Assembly (NCBI RefSeq): GCF_023282985.1 | Contig: NZ_JAGQDC010000001.1 | Location: 62,001-126,000 of the forward strand | Reading direction: 5' to 3' | Source: Serratia silvae | Lineage (GTDB): Bacteria; Pseudomonadota; Gammaproteobacteria; Enterobacterales; Enterobacteriaceae | Length of the DNA: 64,000 nucleotides | Shown: positions 35,341 through 44,602 of the stretch, in pieces | Layout of the letters: each line of letters begins with the position of its first letter | Position numbering within the stretch: the stretch's first letter is position 1 | Program-made: the position numbers and the translations under genes | Notes under the pieces: generated by a model | What the model was told of the DNA's origin: nothing | Databases searched by the model: none | Seen by the model: only the letters and a program-made list of their open reading frames with translations

Positions 35341-35838
35341 ATGAATAAAAGTAAACTAGGTATTTTGATGCTGGGTGCTTTGGTATTTTCCGCTAATACT
35401 TTTGCAGGTACTATTAGTAGCCAAGAACAAAACATGCGTAACACAGTAACCAAGTGCATCAATGACATCCAGCAGAGTGAAAAAGCTGGGCCTATTGATG
35501 GTAAAACGGTTCTTGATGTTATATACGGTACAAGCGAGGGTGCGCATAAGTACTGTAGTTCCGCTGCGGATAAAACAAGAAGCGCGATTACTCCTGGATA
35601 TAATCAGCAAGAACAATGGGATGCCGAGTTCCTGGAGTTATTTGAAGAATATGGAGCCATTCCTAAGGAAGATGCAAACAAACCTTATGCCTTGAATATG
35701 CTTAAAAAGATCCGTGCTCTTGCCGCGCCGAGTAAACTGGATGGGCGTCATGCTCAGTCAAAACTTTATGTTTATCGTGCTATGATGCAGGAACTTGATA
35801 AGTTAGATGCGCTTTTACCTTCCATTGAAGGTCAGTAA
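35341..35838 (+). CDS. Small secreted protein of unknown family, partner of orphan usher
   Basis: This 165-residue precursor has a clear signal peptide (MNKSKLGILMLGALVFSANT, cleavage after about residue 22). The mature ~143 residues look mainly helical, with two cysteines (TKCIND, KYCSSA) that could form one disulfide. It is not a pilin: no beta-strand donor pattern or C-terminal penultimate tyrosine is seen. I do not recognise a family. It lies 100 bases before a shortened usher, shares its low GC, and has a good ribosome site (GAAGGA). It is the obvious candidate cargo or accessory of that usher. Confidence 0.6.
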   Translation: MNKSKLGILMLGALVFSANTFAGTISSQEQNMRNTVTKCINDIQQSEKAGPIDGKTVLDVIYGTSEGAHKYCSSAADKTRSAITPGYNQQEQWDAEFLELFEEYGAIPKEDANKPYALNMLKKIRALAAPSKLDGRHAQSKLYVYRAMMQELDKLDALLPSIEGQ

Positions 35839-35938
35839 TACAGTTTGATTTTATTGATTAAATAATTATGTACCGGCCTGTTAATTACAGTTCAGTTGCC
35901 GGTGCATTTTTATTAAATGCAATTTAAATGTTTTAATT

Positions 35939-38035
35939 ATGAATAAGTTGTCACTCTCTCTTCTTATGCTACTAATACCTTCCTATTTTACCCAGGCGGG
36001 GGAGTTTTTCTATGTATCTGAAGGGGAACGGGATTTAGGCCATGTTGAATTAAATATATCTGGGGATGGTTTCCCGTGTTTTGATAGGCAAAATCTTTTA
36101 GCATGGGGCATTCTGACACAAGAAAATTTTGGTGAGGTAAAAGAAACTGGCTGTATTAAAGTAAAAGATCTTTATCCATTGAATATTACGGTTACTCTTA
36201 TTGATAAGGTTAATCTTCTCATATTTACATTTTTAGAAGAAACTAAAGTCAAGATAGATCCCCGTTTGGCTATGGAAAATAGAGATGACGGTATTCCGGC
36301 GATTATTTTAAATTATGATCTTAACTATAAGAAATATCAGGGAAGACGTTACGCTCGAAGAAAAAGAAAAGATAACATGGTGGTTGAGTTAGAGTCCGGT
36401 GTTAACTATCAACAATGGCGTCTAAGATCAAAGCAATCTCATGATAATGAATATCTGCAGCAGAAACGGGTAAGATTTAATGAACTTTATCTTGAAAGAG
36501 ATATCCCAGTAATAAATTCTCGGCTGCATATCGGTGAAGGTTACAATAATTCTTTCTATCTTGATTCCTTTCCCTATCGAGGGATAAAACTCGCCTCAGA
36601 CGATAATATGTTTTCTGCCGCCCAGGGGGCCGTGTTGCCGTGGGTATATGGTGTAGCGATGAGTGATGCTGAAGTTGAGATCAGGCAGAACGGCAAGCCG
36701 GTTTATCGCACTATGGTTCAATCCGGAGATTTTGTCCTGAGAAACATCAAGCTGTTTGATAAATCCGGTTACGTTACCATGACGGTGAGAGAAAGCGATG
36801 GAAGTACAAGTTATTATGATGTTCCCTGGAATCGACTGGATAACATCCTTGATAAGAATGCCTGGAGATATGACGTTTCTATCGGAAAATTCATGAGTAA
36901 TGAGAGAATGGAGGAGTCCCATGCCATTTTTTTTCAAGGAGGGGCAGGGTATGGTATTTCTGCGGAAAATTCATTGTATGGTGGTGTACTAATATCACCA
37001 GGTTACTATACTCACTCATTAGGTCTTGGCCAGCGATTAAAGCAATATGGTGACGTCGTTCTTAATCATCAGTACAGCAGTATAACATCATCAACTCAGG
37101 AGGCGGTTATCGGTGAGCGGCTGAGGTTACAGTATGTTACTGATTTCAGCAAGGCGAACTCGAGTGTTAGATTAAATGCTGATTATTATCTGCAACCTCA
37201 TTTTAATGATTTTAATTCTTATTCATATAACTCAAAATCACAGTATTTCTGCTGTGATTATTCTAAGAAGGAATACGGCTTTGACTTTACCATAAATGCC
37301 TTTATTAGCGCCTCACAGAATGTATCTGTAAATGTTAATCATGAGAGGTTTAAGGAAAGCCAAAGTAAGCGAACGTCCTACTCGCTGAAACTGATGCAAA
37401 ACTCGGCTAATCTGTCATTTGACATGAATATGTCATATGACAAATATCAAATGCAAAAAAATGACATGCGTTTTGCTATTACCTTCAGAGTGCCACTGAA
37501 AAAAATAGGGATTGCTAATACCAGTTTAAATCTGGGATACAGCTATAACCCCTATGATCTATATCAAACTGAGCTTGGCGTCAGCGGCAGGCGGTTAAAT
37601 AACAACCTGAACTACCGGTTGACAACTCGGGACGGTAAAAAAGGTGGGGCAAGCTATCAGGCGAATGCCAATTACCGTTATACCGCTGGTGAATCGAGCA
37701 TCAGGTATATGTCTGGAACCAATTACGCGCTCTATTCGGCGCGTAGTGCAGGTTCGTTGGTTGCGCATGAGGCAGGGATCACATTAGGGCAAACGTTAGG
37801 TAACACTAACGCACTGGTTTATGCCAAAAAACATCCTAATGCGGCGATCCCTGAGCAAGTTAATGTTATAACCGACGATCATGGCTATGCCATTGTTACC
37901 AATCTCATTCCCTATCAGGTCAATGGTGTCAAGGATGAGATCGGTCTGGAGAAAGAGTTTGGCGAAGAGTCGCAGAATGAAGTCGTTAAAGTGCCGACAT
38001 TGGGTGCACTATCGTATTATGAGTTGGTTAATTGA
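35939..38035 (+). CDS. Shortened orphan fimbrial usher (PapC/FimD family)
   Basis: At 698 residues this is clearly shorter than usual ushers (about 800-880). After a signal peptide (to about FTQA) the mature protein begins directly at FFYVSEGERDLGHVELNISG, lacking the leading tail that docks chaperone-subunit complexes. The plug region (QGAVLPWVYGVAMSDAEVEIRQ, PVYRTMVQSGDFVLRNI) and many aromatic barrel strands are present. The C-terminus has EAGITLGQTLGNTNALVYAK and TDDHGYAIVTNLIPYQVN, then stops just after VPTLGAL, where other ushers continue with two more domains. AT-rich. No chaperone or pilin gene is adjacent. Weak ribosome site. Confidence 0.85.
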   Translation: MNKLSLSLLMLLIPSYFTQAGEFFYVSEGERDLGHVELNISGDGFPCFDRQNLLAWGILTQENFGEVKETGCIKVKDLYPLNITVTLIDKVNLLIFTFLEETKVKIDPRLAMENRDDGIPAIILNYDLNYKKYQGRRYARRKRKDNMVVELESGVNYQQWRLRSKQSHDNEYLQQKRVRFNELYLERDIPVINSRLHIGEGYNNSFYLDSFPYRGIKLASDDNMFSAAQGAVLPWVYGVAMSDAEVEIRQNGKPVYRTMVQSGDFVLRNIKLFDKSGYVTMTVRESDGSTSYYDVPWNRLDNILDKNAWRYDVSIGKFMSNERMEESHAIFFQGGAGYGISAENSLYGGVLISPGYYTHSLGLGQRLKQYGDVVLNHQYSSITSSTQEAVIGERLRLQYVTDFSKANSSVRLNADYYLQPHFNDFNSYSYNSKSQYFCCDYSKKEYGFDFTINAFISASQNVSVNVNHERFKESQSKRTSYSLKLMQNSANLSFDMNMSYDKYQMQKNDMRFAITFRVPLKKIGIANTSLNLGYSYNPYDLYQTELGVSGRRLNNNLNYRLTTRDGKKGGASYQANANYRYTAGESSIRYMSGTNYALYSARSAGSLVAHEAGITLGQTLGNTNALVYAKKHPNAAIPEQVNVITDDHGYAIVTNLIPYQVNGVKDEIGLEKEFGEESQNEVVKVPTLGALSYYELVN

Positions 38036-38128
38036 GTGGTGAAAAACATTTTGGATCTTTATCCGGTTTTAGTGCCAGGCTGTGTCCCCTGTATTGAGGA
38101 AGCCAGCCTGGGAAGCGCCTGTAGTATT

Positions 38129-39091
38129 TTACGCCAGCGCAGCAAACCCCTCCCGGATTTCATTTTCCGGTAAATCTATACCGATAAACACCATCGTGCT
38201 TTTGCACTCTTCCTCCGGCAACCATTCACGGTCCCAGTCGGCGTTATACAGACGCTGCACGCCCTGGAACAACAAGCGGCGCGGTTCGTCTTTAATCGAC
38301 AAAATCCCTTTATAGCGCAGCAGGTTATCCGCGAACTTCAGCAATAAGCCTTCCATCACTTCGGAAATCTGCATCAGCTCCAACGGCTGGTCGTGATAGA
38401 CCACGATCGACTGGATGTTGTTCTGTGCCTGCGGGATACGGCGGAACAGTGGGGTAGGGGCTGCCACGTTGAGCTTATCGTTAAGCACGAAGCCTTCGAT
38501 ATCAAACAGCACGCCGAGATCGATATCGCCGTGAGTCACTTTATATACCGGTGCGCGGGCGTTCATCAGTTGCAAACGTTGGATCAGCGCTTCGTTATCC
38601 GGTGCCACATCGGTCTTGGTCAGCAGGATGCGGTCGGCATAACCCACCTGGGCCTGCGAGATAGTGAACTGGTTCAACTGTTGATCGGCATGTACCGCAT
38701 CCACCAGCGTGATAATTCCGTCCAGCAGGAAGCGTTGGCCGATGACTTCGTGCGAGAAAAAGGTCTGGGTGATCGGGCCGGGATCGGCCATGCCGGTGCA
38801 TTCGATGATCAGCCGGTCAAATTCCAGTTGCCCCTGATCGACGCCGTCTAGCAGATCCAGCAGCGCGTCTGCCAGCTCGTTGGATTTGCTGCAACAGATA
38901 CAGCCATTGCTGAGGGTAGTGATACGGCTGGCGCGGTCTCCGATCAGTGCGTTATCAATCGGCACTTCACCGAATTCGTTCTCAATGACGGCAATTTTGT
39001 AACCATGGTTTTCATTCAGAATGTGGCGCAGCAGGGTGGTTTTGCCCGCGCCCAAAAAGCCCGTCAGGATGGTGACTGCAATGGGTTTCAT
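38129..39091 (-). CDS. yjiA: COG0523 GTPase YjiA
   Basis: This 320-residue G3E-family GTPase has a P-loop GFLGAGKTTLL at the start, the metal-binding CxCC motif in NGCICCSKS (about 64-69), ECTGMADP and an NKxD-like LLTKTDV. Relatives insert or traffic metals. It follows yjiX on the same strand as in E. coli, where the btsT-yjiX-yjiA order is conserved. ATG behind AAGGA. Closely matches the E. coli protein in length (318). Confidence 0.93.
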   Translation of the reverse strand: MKPIAVTILTGFLGAGKTTLLRHILNENHGYKIAVIENEFGEVPIDNALIGDRASRITTLSNGCICCSKSNELADALLDLLDGVDQGQLEFDRLIIECTGMADPGPITQTFFSHEVIGQRFLLDGIITLVDAVHADQQLNQFTISQAQVGYADRILLTKTDVAPDNEALIQRLQLMNARAPVYKVTHGDIDLGVLFDIEGFVLNDKLNVAAPTPLFRRIPQAQNNIQSIVVYHDQPLELMQISEVMEGLLLKFADNLLRYKGILSIKDEPRRLLFQGVQRLYNADWDREWLPEEECKSTMVFIGIDLPENEIREGFAALA

Positions 39092-39114
39092 GCCTGGTCC
39101 TTTTACTTACTTAA

Positions 39115-39318
39115 CTAGCAACAGCGCATACCGCCTTTGCCATCGCCGCCGTAGCGGGCATCCTGGCGTTCGCGGAAGAACTCTTTATAGGTCATCACCG
39201 GTTTGTCCGGATGGTTGTCTTTCATATGCTGGACGTAGGTATCGTAGTCAGGCACGCCCACTAACATGCGTGCTGCCTGCCCGAGATATTTACCCGCCTG
39301 GCCGAGGTTTCCGAACAT
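39115..39318 (-). CDS. yjiX: YbdD/YjiX family small protein
   Basis: This 67-residue protein is almost universally found beside CstA/BtsT pyruvate or peptide transporters. The sequence ([38 protein letters not shown], a final GGMRCC) is typical. It is co-directional with btsT upstream and yjiA downstream. Role unproven; it may support the transporter. ATG behind GGAGC. Confidence 0.93.
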   Translation of the reverse strand: MFGNLGQAGKYLGQAARMLVGVPDYDTYVQHMKDNHPDKPVMTYKEFFRERQDARYGGDGKGGMRCC

Positions 39319-39337
39319 AAGTCTGCTCCAAAGATAA

Positions 39338-39473
39338 ATACCCTATACCCTTCGTCTTTCAAGCCACAACGTTGTTGACTGCGTCCGTAAACCCCAGTCA
39401 CTTACCCAAAAGTAAGCTCCTGGGGATTTACAAACTTGCCGCCTGGCTGCGGCTTGAAACCCATTAGGGTATT
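39338..39473. repeat. ERIC element between btsT and yjiX
   Basis: The ~136-base imperfect palindrome starts ATACCCTATACCC and ends with AGGGTAT. Its centre holds CCCCAGTCACTTACCCAAAA and AAGTAAGCTCCTGGGGATTTAC, matching the ERIC core. It folds into a long hairpin when transcribed and may alter yjiX-yjiA expression relative to btsT. Confidence 0.88.
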
Positions 39474-39512
39474 AATTAAGTATCATTATGCAGGGTATCT
39501 ATCAAATCACCA

Positions 39513-41666
39513 TCAGTGGTGCGACGAAACTTTGACGCCACCCTCAGGAACCGGCACGTATGGCGTTTCCTGATCGGTACGTTTCGGGTTTTTGTGCGCC
39601 GCCATGGCGGTTTTAATACCGAAGAAGATGATGCTGTACACCACCAGCAGGAACAGGATGCTCAAACCGGCGTTGGTGTAGTTGTTCACCACGATATGGT
39701 TCATGTTGGCAACCTGCTGTGCGGTCAGCTCAGCGCCGCCTTCAGCAATTTTGCGTTTGTACTCGTTGGCCTGGAAGAAGAAGCCTTCCAACTGTGGATT
39801 GTCGCTGAACAGCTTCAGACCCAGCGCGTAGGTGGTACAGATCAGCAACCAAACGGCTGGGACTACGGTCACCCAGATGTACTTGGTGCGCTTCATCTTG
39901 ATCAATACCACGGTGCTCAGAACCAGCGCTACAGCAGCCAACATCTGGTTGGAGATGCCGAACAGCGGCCACAGGCTCTTAACGCCGCCTAACGGATCGA
40001 CCACGCCTTGATACAGCAGATAACCCCAAAGCCCAACGCAGCCCGCAGTACCGGCAATACCGGCCACCAGCGAATCGGTTTTCTTCAGGAACGGGACGAA
40101 GTTACCCAGCAAGTCTTGCAGCATGAAGCGACCGGAACGGGTACCTGCATCCAGAGCGGTCAGGATGAACAGCGCTTCGAACAGTATACCGAAGTGATAC
40201 CAGAAGCCCATGTTTGCGCCAGGGATGACCTGGTGGAACACGTGAGCGATACCGACTGCCAGAGTTGGTGCACCGCCGGCACGGTTCAGTACCGAAGGTT
40301 CGCCGATGTCTTTGGCAGTTTGCAGGATCTGCTCTGGGGTAATCACAAAGCCCCAGGAGCTGACGGTTGCGGCAGCATGCGCGCTGACATCACGCAGAGA
40401 GGCCATGATCATCGGCGCATCTTCTGTGCCCAGGCGGTGCAGGTCTGGCATGGTAATGCCCAGTGCCGCAGGTGGGGTATTCATGGCGAAGTATAAGCCA
40501 GGTTCGATGATCGAAGCTGCGACCAGCGCCATGATGGCGACGAAGGATTCCATCAGCATGGCACCGTAACCGATATAGCGGGAGTCCATTTCGTTGGCCA
40601 GCAGTTTCGGTGTGGTACCTGAAGCGATCAGCGCGTGGAAACCGGAAACGGCACCACAGGCAATGGTAATAAACAGGAACGGGAACAGGGTGCCTTTCCA
40701 GACCGGGCCGGTGCCGTCAACAAACTGCGTTACCGCAGGCATTTTCAGCTCTGGGTTGAGGATCACGATACCGATCGCCAGCCCGACGATCACGCCGATT
40801 TTCAGGAAGGTGGCCAGATAGTCACGCGGTGCCAGGATCAGCCATACCGGCAGCAGGGCAGAAACGAAGGCGTAACCAATCAGCGTATAGGTGATGGTGG
40901 TGTCTTTAAAGGTCAGCGCCGGGCCCCAGTATGGGTCGTGGGCAATCACGCCGCCGAACCAGATGGAGGCGATCAACAGCACGATACCAATGATCGACAC
41001 TTCACCCACCTTGCCAGGGCGCAGGAAGCGCATATACACGCCCATAAACAGCGCGATTGGCACGGTGGAACAGACGGTGAACACGCCCCATGGGCTTTCG
41101 GCCAAGGCTTTTACTACGATCAACGCCAGCACCGCCAGGATGATGATCATGATCAGGAAGCAGCCAAACAGCGCGATGGTGCCTGGGATTGGGCCCATTT
41201 CCTTTTTGATGATCTCGCCCAATGAGGCACCGTTACGGCGTGAGGAGATAAACAGCACCATAAAGTCCTGTACCGCCCCTGCCAACACCACGCCGCCTAG
41301 CAGCCACAGCGTACCGGGCAGATAGCCGACCTGTGCCGCCAACACTGGGCCAACCAACGGGCCAGCACCGGCGATTGCCGCAAAGTGGTGGCCGAACAGC
41401 ACGTTTTTATTGGTGGGGACGAAGTTCAGGCCGTCGTTGTTCACCACCGCCGGTGTGGCGCGTGTGGCGTCCAACTGCATCACCTTGGTGGCGATGTAGA
41501 GGCTGTAGTAGCGATAAGCCACCAGGTAGACCGCTACCGAAGCAACGATGATCCACAGTGCACTGATGCTTTCGCCACGGCGCAATGCGATGACACCCAG
41601 GCAGGAAGCCCCAAGTATCCCCAGCAGCATCCATGGGAGATGTTTTAAAATTCCCTCGCGTTTCAT
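39513..41666 (-). CDS. btsT: Pyruvate/H+ symporter BtsT (YjiY), CstA family
   Basis: This ~717-residue multi-spanning transporter is near-identical in pattern to E. coli BtsT (GHHFAAIAGAGPLVGPVLAAQ, VQDFMVLFISSRRNGASLGE, FGISNQMLAAVALVL, end PVPEGGVKVSSHH). BtsT imports pyruvate in nutrient limitation under control of BtsSR (family knowledge). The ATG at 41666 has AAGGA seven bases upstream and starts MKREGILKHLPW, as in E. coli; a start eight codons earlier is unlikely. Upstream ~175 bases probably hold its promoter, but no site is clear. Confidence 0.95.
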   Translation of the reverse strand: MKREGILKHLPWMLLGILGASCLGVIALRRGESISALWIIVASVAVYLVAYRYYSLYIATKVMQLDATRATPAVVNNDGLNFVPTNKNVLFGHHFAAIAGAGPLVGPVLAAQVGYLPGTLWLLGGVVLAGAVQDFMVLFISSRRNGASLGEIIKKEMGPIPGTIALFGCFLIMIIILAVLALIVVKALAESPWGVFTVCSTVPIALFMGVYMRFLRPGKVGEVSIIGIVLLIASIWFGGVIAHDPYWGPALTFKDTTITYTLIGYAFVSALLPVWLILAPRDYLATFLKIGVIVGLAIGIVILNPELKMPAVTQFVDGTGPVWKGTLFPFLFITIACGAVSGFHALIASGTTPKLLANEMDSRYIGYGAMLMESFVAIMALVAASIIEPGLYFAMNTPPAALGITMPDLHRLGTEDAPMIMASLRDVSAHAAATVSSWGFVITPEQILQTAKDIGEPSVLNRAGGAPTLAVGIAHVFHQVIPGANMGFWYHFGILFEALFILTALDAGTRSGRFMLQDLLGNFVPFLKKTDSLVAGIAGTAGCVGLWGYLLYQGVVDPLGGVKSLWPLFGISNQMLAAVALVLSTVVLIKMKRTKYIWVTVVPAVWLLICTTYALGLKLFSDNPQLEGFFFQANEYKRKIAEGGAELTAQQVANMNHIVVNNYTNAGLSILFLLVVYSIIFFGIKTAMAAHKNPKRTDQETPYVPVPEGGVKVSSHH

Positions 41667-41866
41667 GAGGTATCCTTTTCCTATCTGCAAAAATTGAGTG
41701 ATAAATCCGATTCTTAGATGTCGGACATTTAGCTGTAGCGTCTTCCCCTGGTTAGGGTCAGGTTTAGGAACAGCTCATCATTGCCAGGCTGGATAGGGAA
41801 AGACATCTGAATTTCAGCCAGCGGTTTTATACGCTGGTGAACGGTTGGAATGGCGGGGTGAGTGGT

Positions 41867-42421
41867 TTAGGCGGAAGTGCGAGTGGCGAAGGCGATCAGG
41901 TTTTGCTCCATCTGGGCGCTAGCCAACTGCTGTACCATCCAAGGGCTGAAGGCCCAGGGGGTTGCCGCTACCGCAGCGATCAAATCGGGTAAATCAACCC
42001 AGTGGAAGTCCATCACTTCATCTGCTCTGGCTGCAACGGCACCCGTAGCCAATGCCGCGTAAACCGGGCATATTTCATTTTCCATAATGCCGGAGGCGTC
42101 TGTCTCGCAGTAGCGAAAGTCGGGGGCGACTGCGGTGATCTGTTCAACGCTCAGACCCACTTCATACCGACAGCGTTGCTCGATAGCGTGTTCGGCGCTC
42201 TCTTGCCACTGCGGATGGCCACAGACCGAATTGGTCCAAACGCCTGGCCAGGCTTTTTTGCTCAGCGCTCGGCGGGTGATCAGTAACTCGCCCTGCGGGT
42301 TGAAGATCCAGCAGGAGAAAGCCAGATGCAGGGGCGTTTGTCGCTGGTGGGCGGCATATTTTTCCATCACGCCAGTGGGTTGACCTTGTTCATCAAGTAA
42401 AACGACATGCTGCTGGGTCAT
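41867..42421 (-). CDS. idi: Isopentenyl-diphosphate delta-isomerase, type 1
   Basis: This 184-residue enzyme interconverts IPP and DMAPP in isoprenoid synthesis. It is a Nudix-fold type 1 Idi. The motifs are TPLHLAFSCWIFNPQGELLITRRA, WPGVWTNSVCGHPQ with the catalytic cysteine, the ERCRYE-like metal helix (EQRCRYEVGL), and ENEICPVY with its glutamates. Length and active-site residues are normal. It is a single gene, ahead of a truncated nucleotidyltransferase on the other strand. Confidence 0.94.
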   Translation of the reverse strand: MTQQHVVLLDEQGQPTGVMEKYAAHQRQTPLHLAFSCWIFNPQGELLITRRALSKKAWPGVWTNSVCGHPQWQESAEHAIEQRCRYEVGLSVEQITAVAPDFRYCETDASGIMENEICPVYAALATGAVAARADEVMDFHWVDLPDLIAAVAATPWAFSPWMVQQLASAQMEQNLIAFATRTSA

Positions 42422-42478
42422 GAAGATTCCAATTTAATCGCGATGTACGACTATTACTATACACCTGTCTCTTAATGT

Positions 42479-42502
42479 ATGGGCACTTCATGCTGTGCCC
42501 AT
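42479..42502. terminator. Hairpin upstream of idi and the truncated nucleotidyltransferase
   Basis: ATGGGCAC at 42479-42486 pairs with GTGCCCAT at 42495-42502 (8-base loop). No T-run. It sits where the start of the truncated gene should be, so it may mark the deletion joint. Confidence 0.4.
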
Positions 42503-42536
42503 TCAGCCTCTATTTTCGCACCTCATCCCAGCTTAA

Positions 42537-43190
42537 CCGGACAGCGATTACGACGTGCGCTTTTTGTATGTCCACCCGCCGCAGTGGTATCTGCGGGTAG
42601 AAGCGCAGCGGGATGTGATAGAGCTGCCAATCGATCATGAGCTGGATGACTGTGGTTGGGAATGGCGTAAGGCGCTCGGCCTGCTGAAACGGGCTAACCC
42701 TACGCTGATCGAGTGGCTGGATTCACTGGTGGTATATCAGGAAACCGCTGAGAGCGTCGCAGCGTTGCGAGGTGTGGTGCCAGAGTGGTTCTCCGCGCAG
42801 CGGGCGCGTTGGCACTATCTGTCGATGGCCAGGAAAAACTTCCGTGGCTATTTGCAGGGTGAGCAGGTACGGCTGAAGAAATATTTCTATGTGCTGCGTC
42901 CGCTACTGGCAGTGCGCTGGATAGAAGCGGGCAAGGGCGTGCCGCCGATGCGTTTTGACCAGTTGCTGACAGGGACGGTGGAGGAGCCGCTGTTGTTGGC
43001 GGAAATCCATGAATTACTGGCGGCGAAACGGCGTGCAGGGGAGGCGGAGTACGGCCCGCGCAGGGAAAGGATCCACGCGTTTATCGCGCAGGAACTGAAG
43101 GCGGATGCCCACCAAGAAGCTTTGCCCGACAGCCCGGCCCGCAGCGACAAATCGCTGGATGAACTGCTTTATCGCACGGTGATGCTTTAG
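42537..43190 (+). pseudogene. RlaP/YcgL-like nucleotidyltransferase, 5'-truncated
   Basis: Residues from PDSDYDVRFLYVHPPQWYLRVE through DVIELP and LLKRANPTLIEWLDS match the nucleotidyltransferase family of E. coli YcgL. That family begins with ~40 more residues including a GSRAWGF motif. Here an in-frame TAA (42534-42536) lies right before the DSDYDV segment, and the upstream bases do not encode the missing part. A GTG at 42555 could start a 211-residue product, but it would lack half of the catalytic site. So this is probably a dead gene, with the rest of the frame still intact, suggesting recent loss. Confidence 0.8.
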
Positions 43191-43221
43191 ACACCGGCGT
43201 CAAACGTTACACGTTCGATTC

Positions 43222-43239
43222 CCTCTCCGTGGGGAGAGG
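43222..43239. terminator. Short hairpin between converging truncated gene and yncE
   Basis: CCTCTCC at 43222-43228 pairs with GGAGAGG at 43233-43239 over a GTGG loop, with a further AGAGGG that can slip into the stem. It resembles a common enterobacterial intergenic repeat and probably ends both transcripts. Confidence 0.5.
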
Positions 43240-43257
43240 AGAGGGAGAATAATGCTA

Positions 43258-44334
43258 TTATTTCAATGCAATACGGATCACGTCATCCGGATCGGTGGCT
43301 TCTTTTTCACGGCTGGAAGCCTGTTTGACGCTCACGTACAGCGTCTTACCATCTGGTGACAGTGCCAGGCTGTTCGGATGCGTTGGCGTCTTGATGGTTT
43401 CCAACAGCTTGTAGCTCTTGGCATCGATCACACTCACGGTGCCCGCTTGGCGATGAGTAACGTACACTTCATTGCGCGCTGGGTTAAACAACACGGCCAG
43501 GGATTCCGGCACGTCGATCTTTTGCAGAATGTTGCCGTTGTTGGTATCAACAACCAGCACTTGCGGCTGCTTGGAGTCGGTGATGAACGCACGGTGGGTT
43601 GCCGGATCCAGGCTGATATTCAGGAAGAAGTGTTCCTTAGATTCATCCAACTTCTTACGTGACAGCACTTTGTTGGTTTTGGTATCGATAGTGACCAACT
43701 CGCCATCGGCATTGGTAACATACAGGCGGCTTGCCGCTGCATCCAGCGCCAGACCGGTGCCGTATTTACCGGTTTCGGTGATGGTGCTACGTAGGGTCAG
43801 ATCTTTGCCATCCACTACCCAAACCACGCTGGACTCGCCCAGACCGGTGATATAGACGGTGTCCGTGGTCGCATCTGCCACCAGCTCACGTGGGGCCAAT
43901 GGTTTCACGGTATCAGAGCGTTTTCGGGCATCCAGCACCAGGCGGCCTTTCACTTCGCCGGTTTTACTGTCGATGGCGGTCAGCGAGCTACCTTTGGTGT
44001 TGCCAAAATACAGGGTGTCGGTCTTGGTATTGATGGCGGCACCAAACGGTTTGATATCGTTATGAATGATCTGTGTGATATCCAGCGTTTGTGGATCGAG
44101 GCGATAGACGATGCCGCCCTTATCCAGCTTGCGGCTCTGTGACGTTGCCAGATACAGCGCATTCTCGCCCTGGCTGTACACCATCTCGTAAGCGCCTTTA
44201 CCTACCGGCTTACGCAGCACTTCCGGCTCGGCCTGTGCCAGCACAGAGGTGGAAAACATCAGGCTGCTGAGAAGCAACAGAGGGTAAACCGCACGTCCGC
44301 CAAACTTACGGCTGGTGGTCATCATAGCGTTCAT
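43258..44334 (-). CDS. yncE: YncE-type periplasmic beta-propeller protein
   Basis: This 358-residue precursor has a signal peptide (to about VLAQA) and closely follows E. coli YncE (KPVGKGAYEMVYSQGENALY, SQSRKLDKGG, THPNSLALSPDGKTLYVSVK). YVTN-type repeats form a seven-bladed propeller. YncE is a Fur-regulated periplasmic protein that can bind DNA and is linked with the TonB receptor PqqU/YncD in E. coli (family knowledge). Here no receptor gene is adjacent. A Fur-box match lies about 125 bases upstream. ATG behind GGAGC. Confidence 0.94.
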   Translation of the reverse strand: MNAMMTTSRKFGGRAVYPLLLLSSLMFSTSVLAQAEPEVLRKPVGKGAYEMVYSQGENALYLATSQSRKLDKGGIVYRLDPQTLDITQIIHNDIKPFGAAINTKTDTLYFGNTKGSSLTAIDSKTGEVKGRLVLDARKRSDTVKPLAPRELVADATTDTVYITGLGESSVVWVVDGKDLTLRSTITETGKYGTGLALDAAASRLYVTNADGELVTIDTKTNKVLSRKKLDESKEHFFLNISLDPATHRAFITDSKQPQVLVVDTNNGNILQKIDVPESLAVLFNPARNEVYVTHRQAGTVSVIDAKSYKLLETIKTPTHPNSLALSPDGKTLYVSVKQASSREKEATDPDDVIRIALK

Positions 44335-44458
44335 AAAAGCTCCATTTCATCAAAAGATAGTTCACCACCAGGCTGTTGCTCGGCGGTTAAATCGGGCTCA
44401 ACATTGAATCGAAAGCAAAATCTGGCCGGTCATGTCATCGCATGCGGCTCACTATGTT

Positions 44459-44477
44459 GTGAATGATAATCATTATT
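44459..44477 (-). promoter_or_regulatory. Fur box upstream of yncE
   Basis: GTGAATGATAATCATTATT matches 16 of 19 positions of the Fur consensus GATAATGATAATCATTATC. It lies between the AraC gene and yncE, both leftward, and fits iron repression of yncE. Confidence 0.85.
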
Positions 44478-44602
44478 CTTACGGAAGGGGAGCACTTTTG
44501 TTGTTTAGGGCGATAAGTGTCACGTTTAGGGCAAGACTCTTAACGATCTGAACGGGCGCAACATGCAGCATCCCTGCACGGCGAGCTGGTGGAAGCGCGG
44601 GC

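Noticed and set aside
37990-38130. Frameshifted continuation of the usher C-terminal domains
   Set aside because: No frame after 38035 shows the expected post-VPTLGA usher sequence, so the short end is real in this sequence.
42465-42485. CTGTCTCTTA near 42466 resembling an IS50-type end
   Set aside because: Only ten bases agree and no second end or target duplication was seen.
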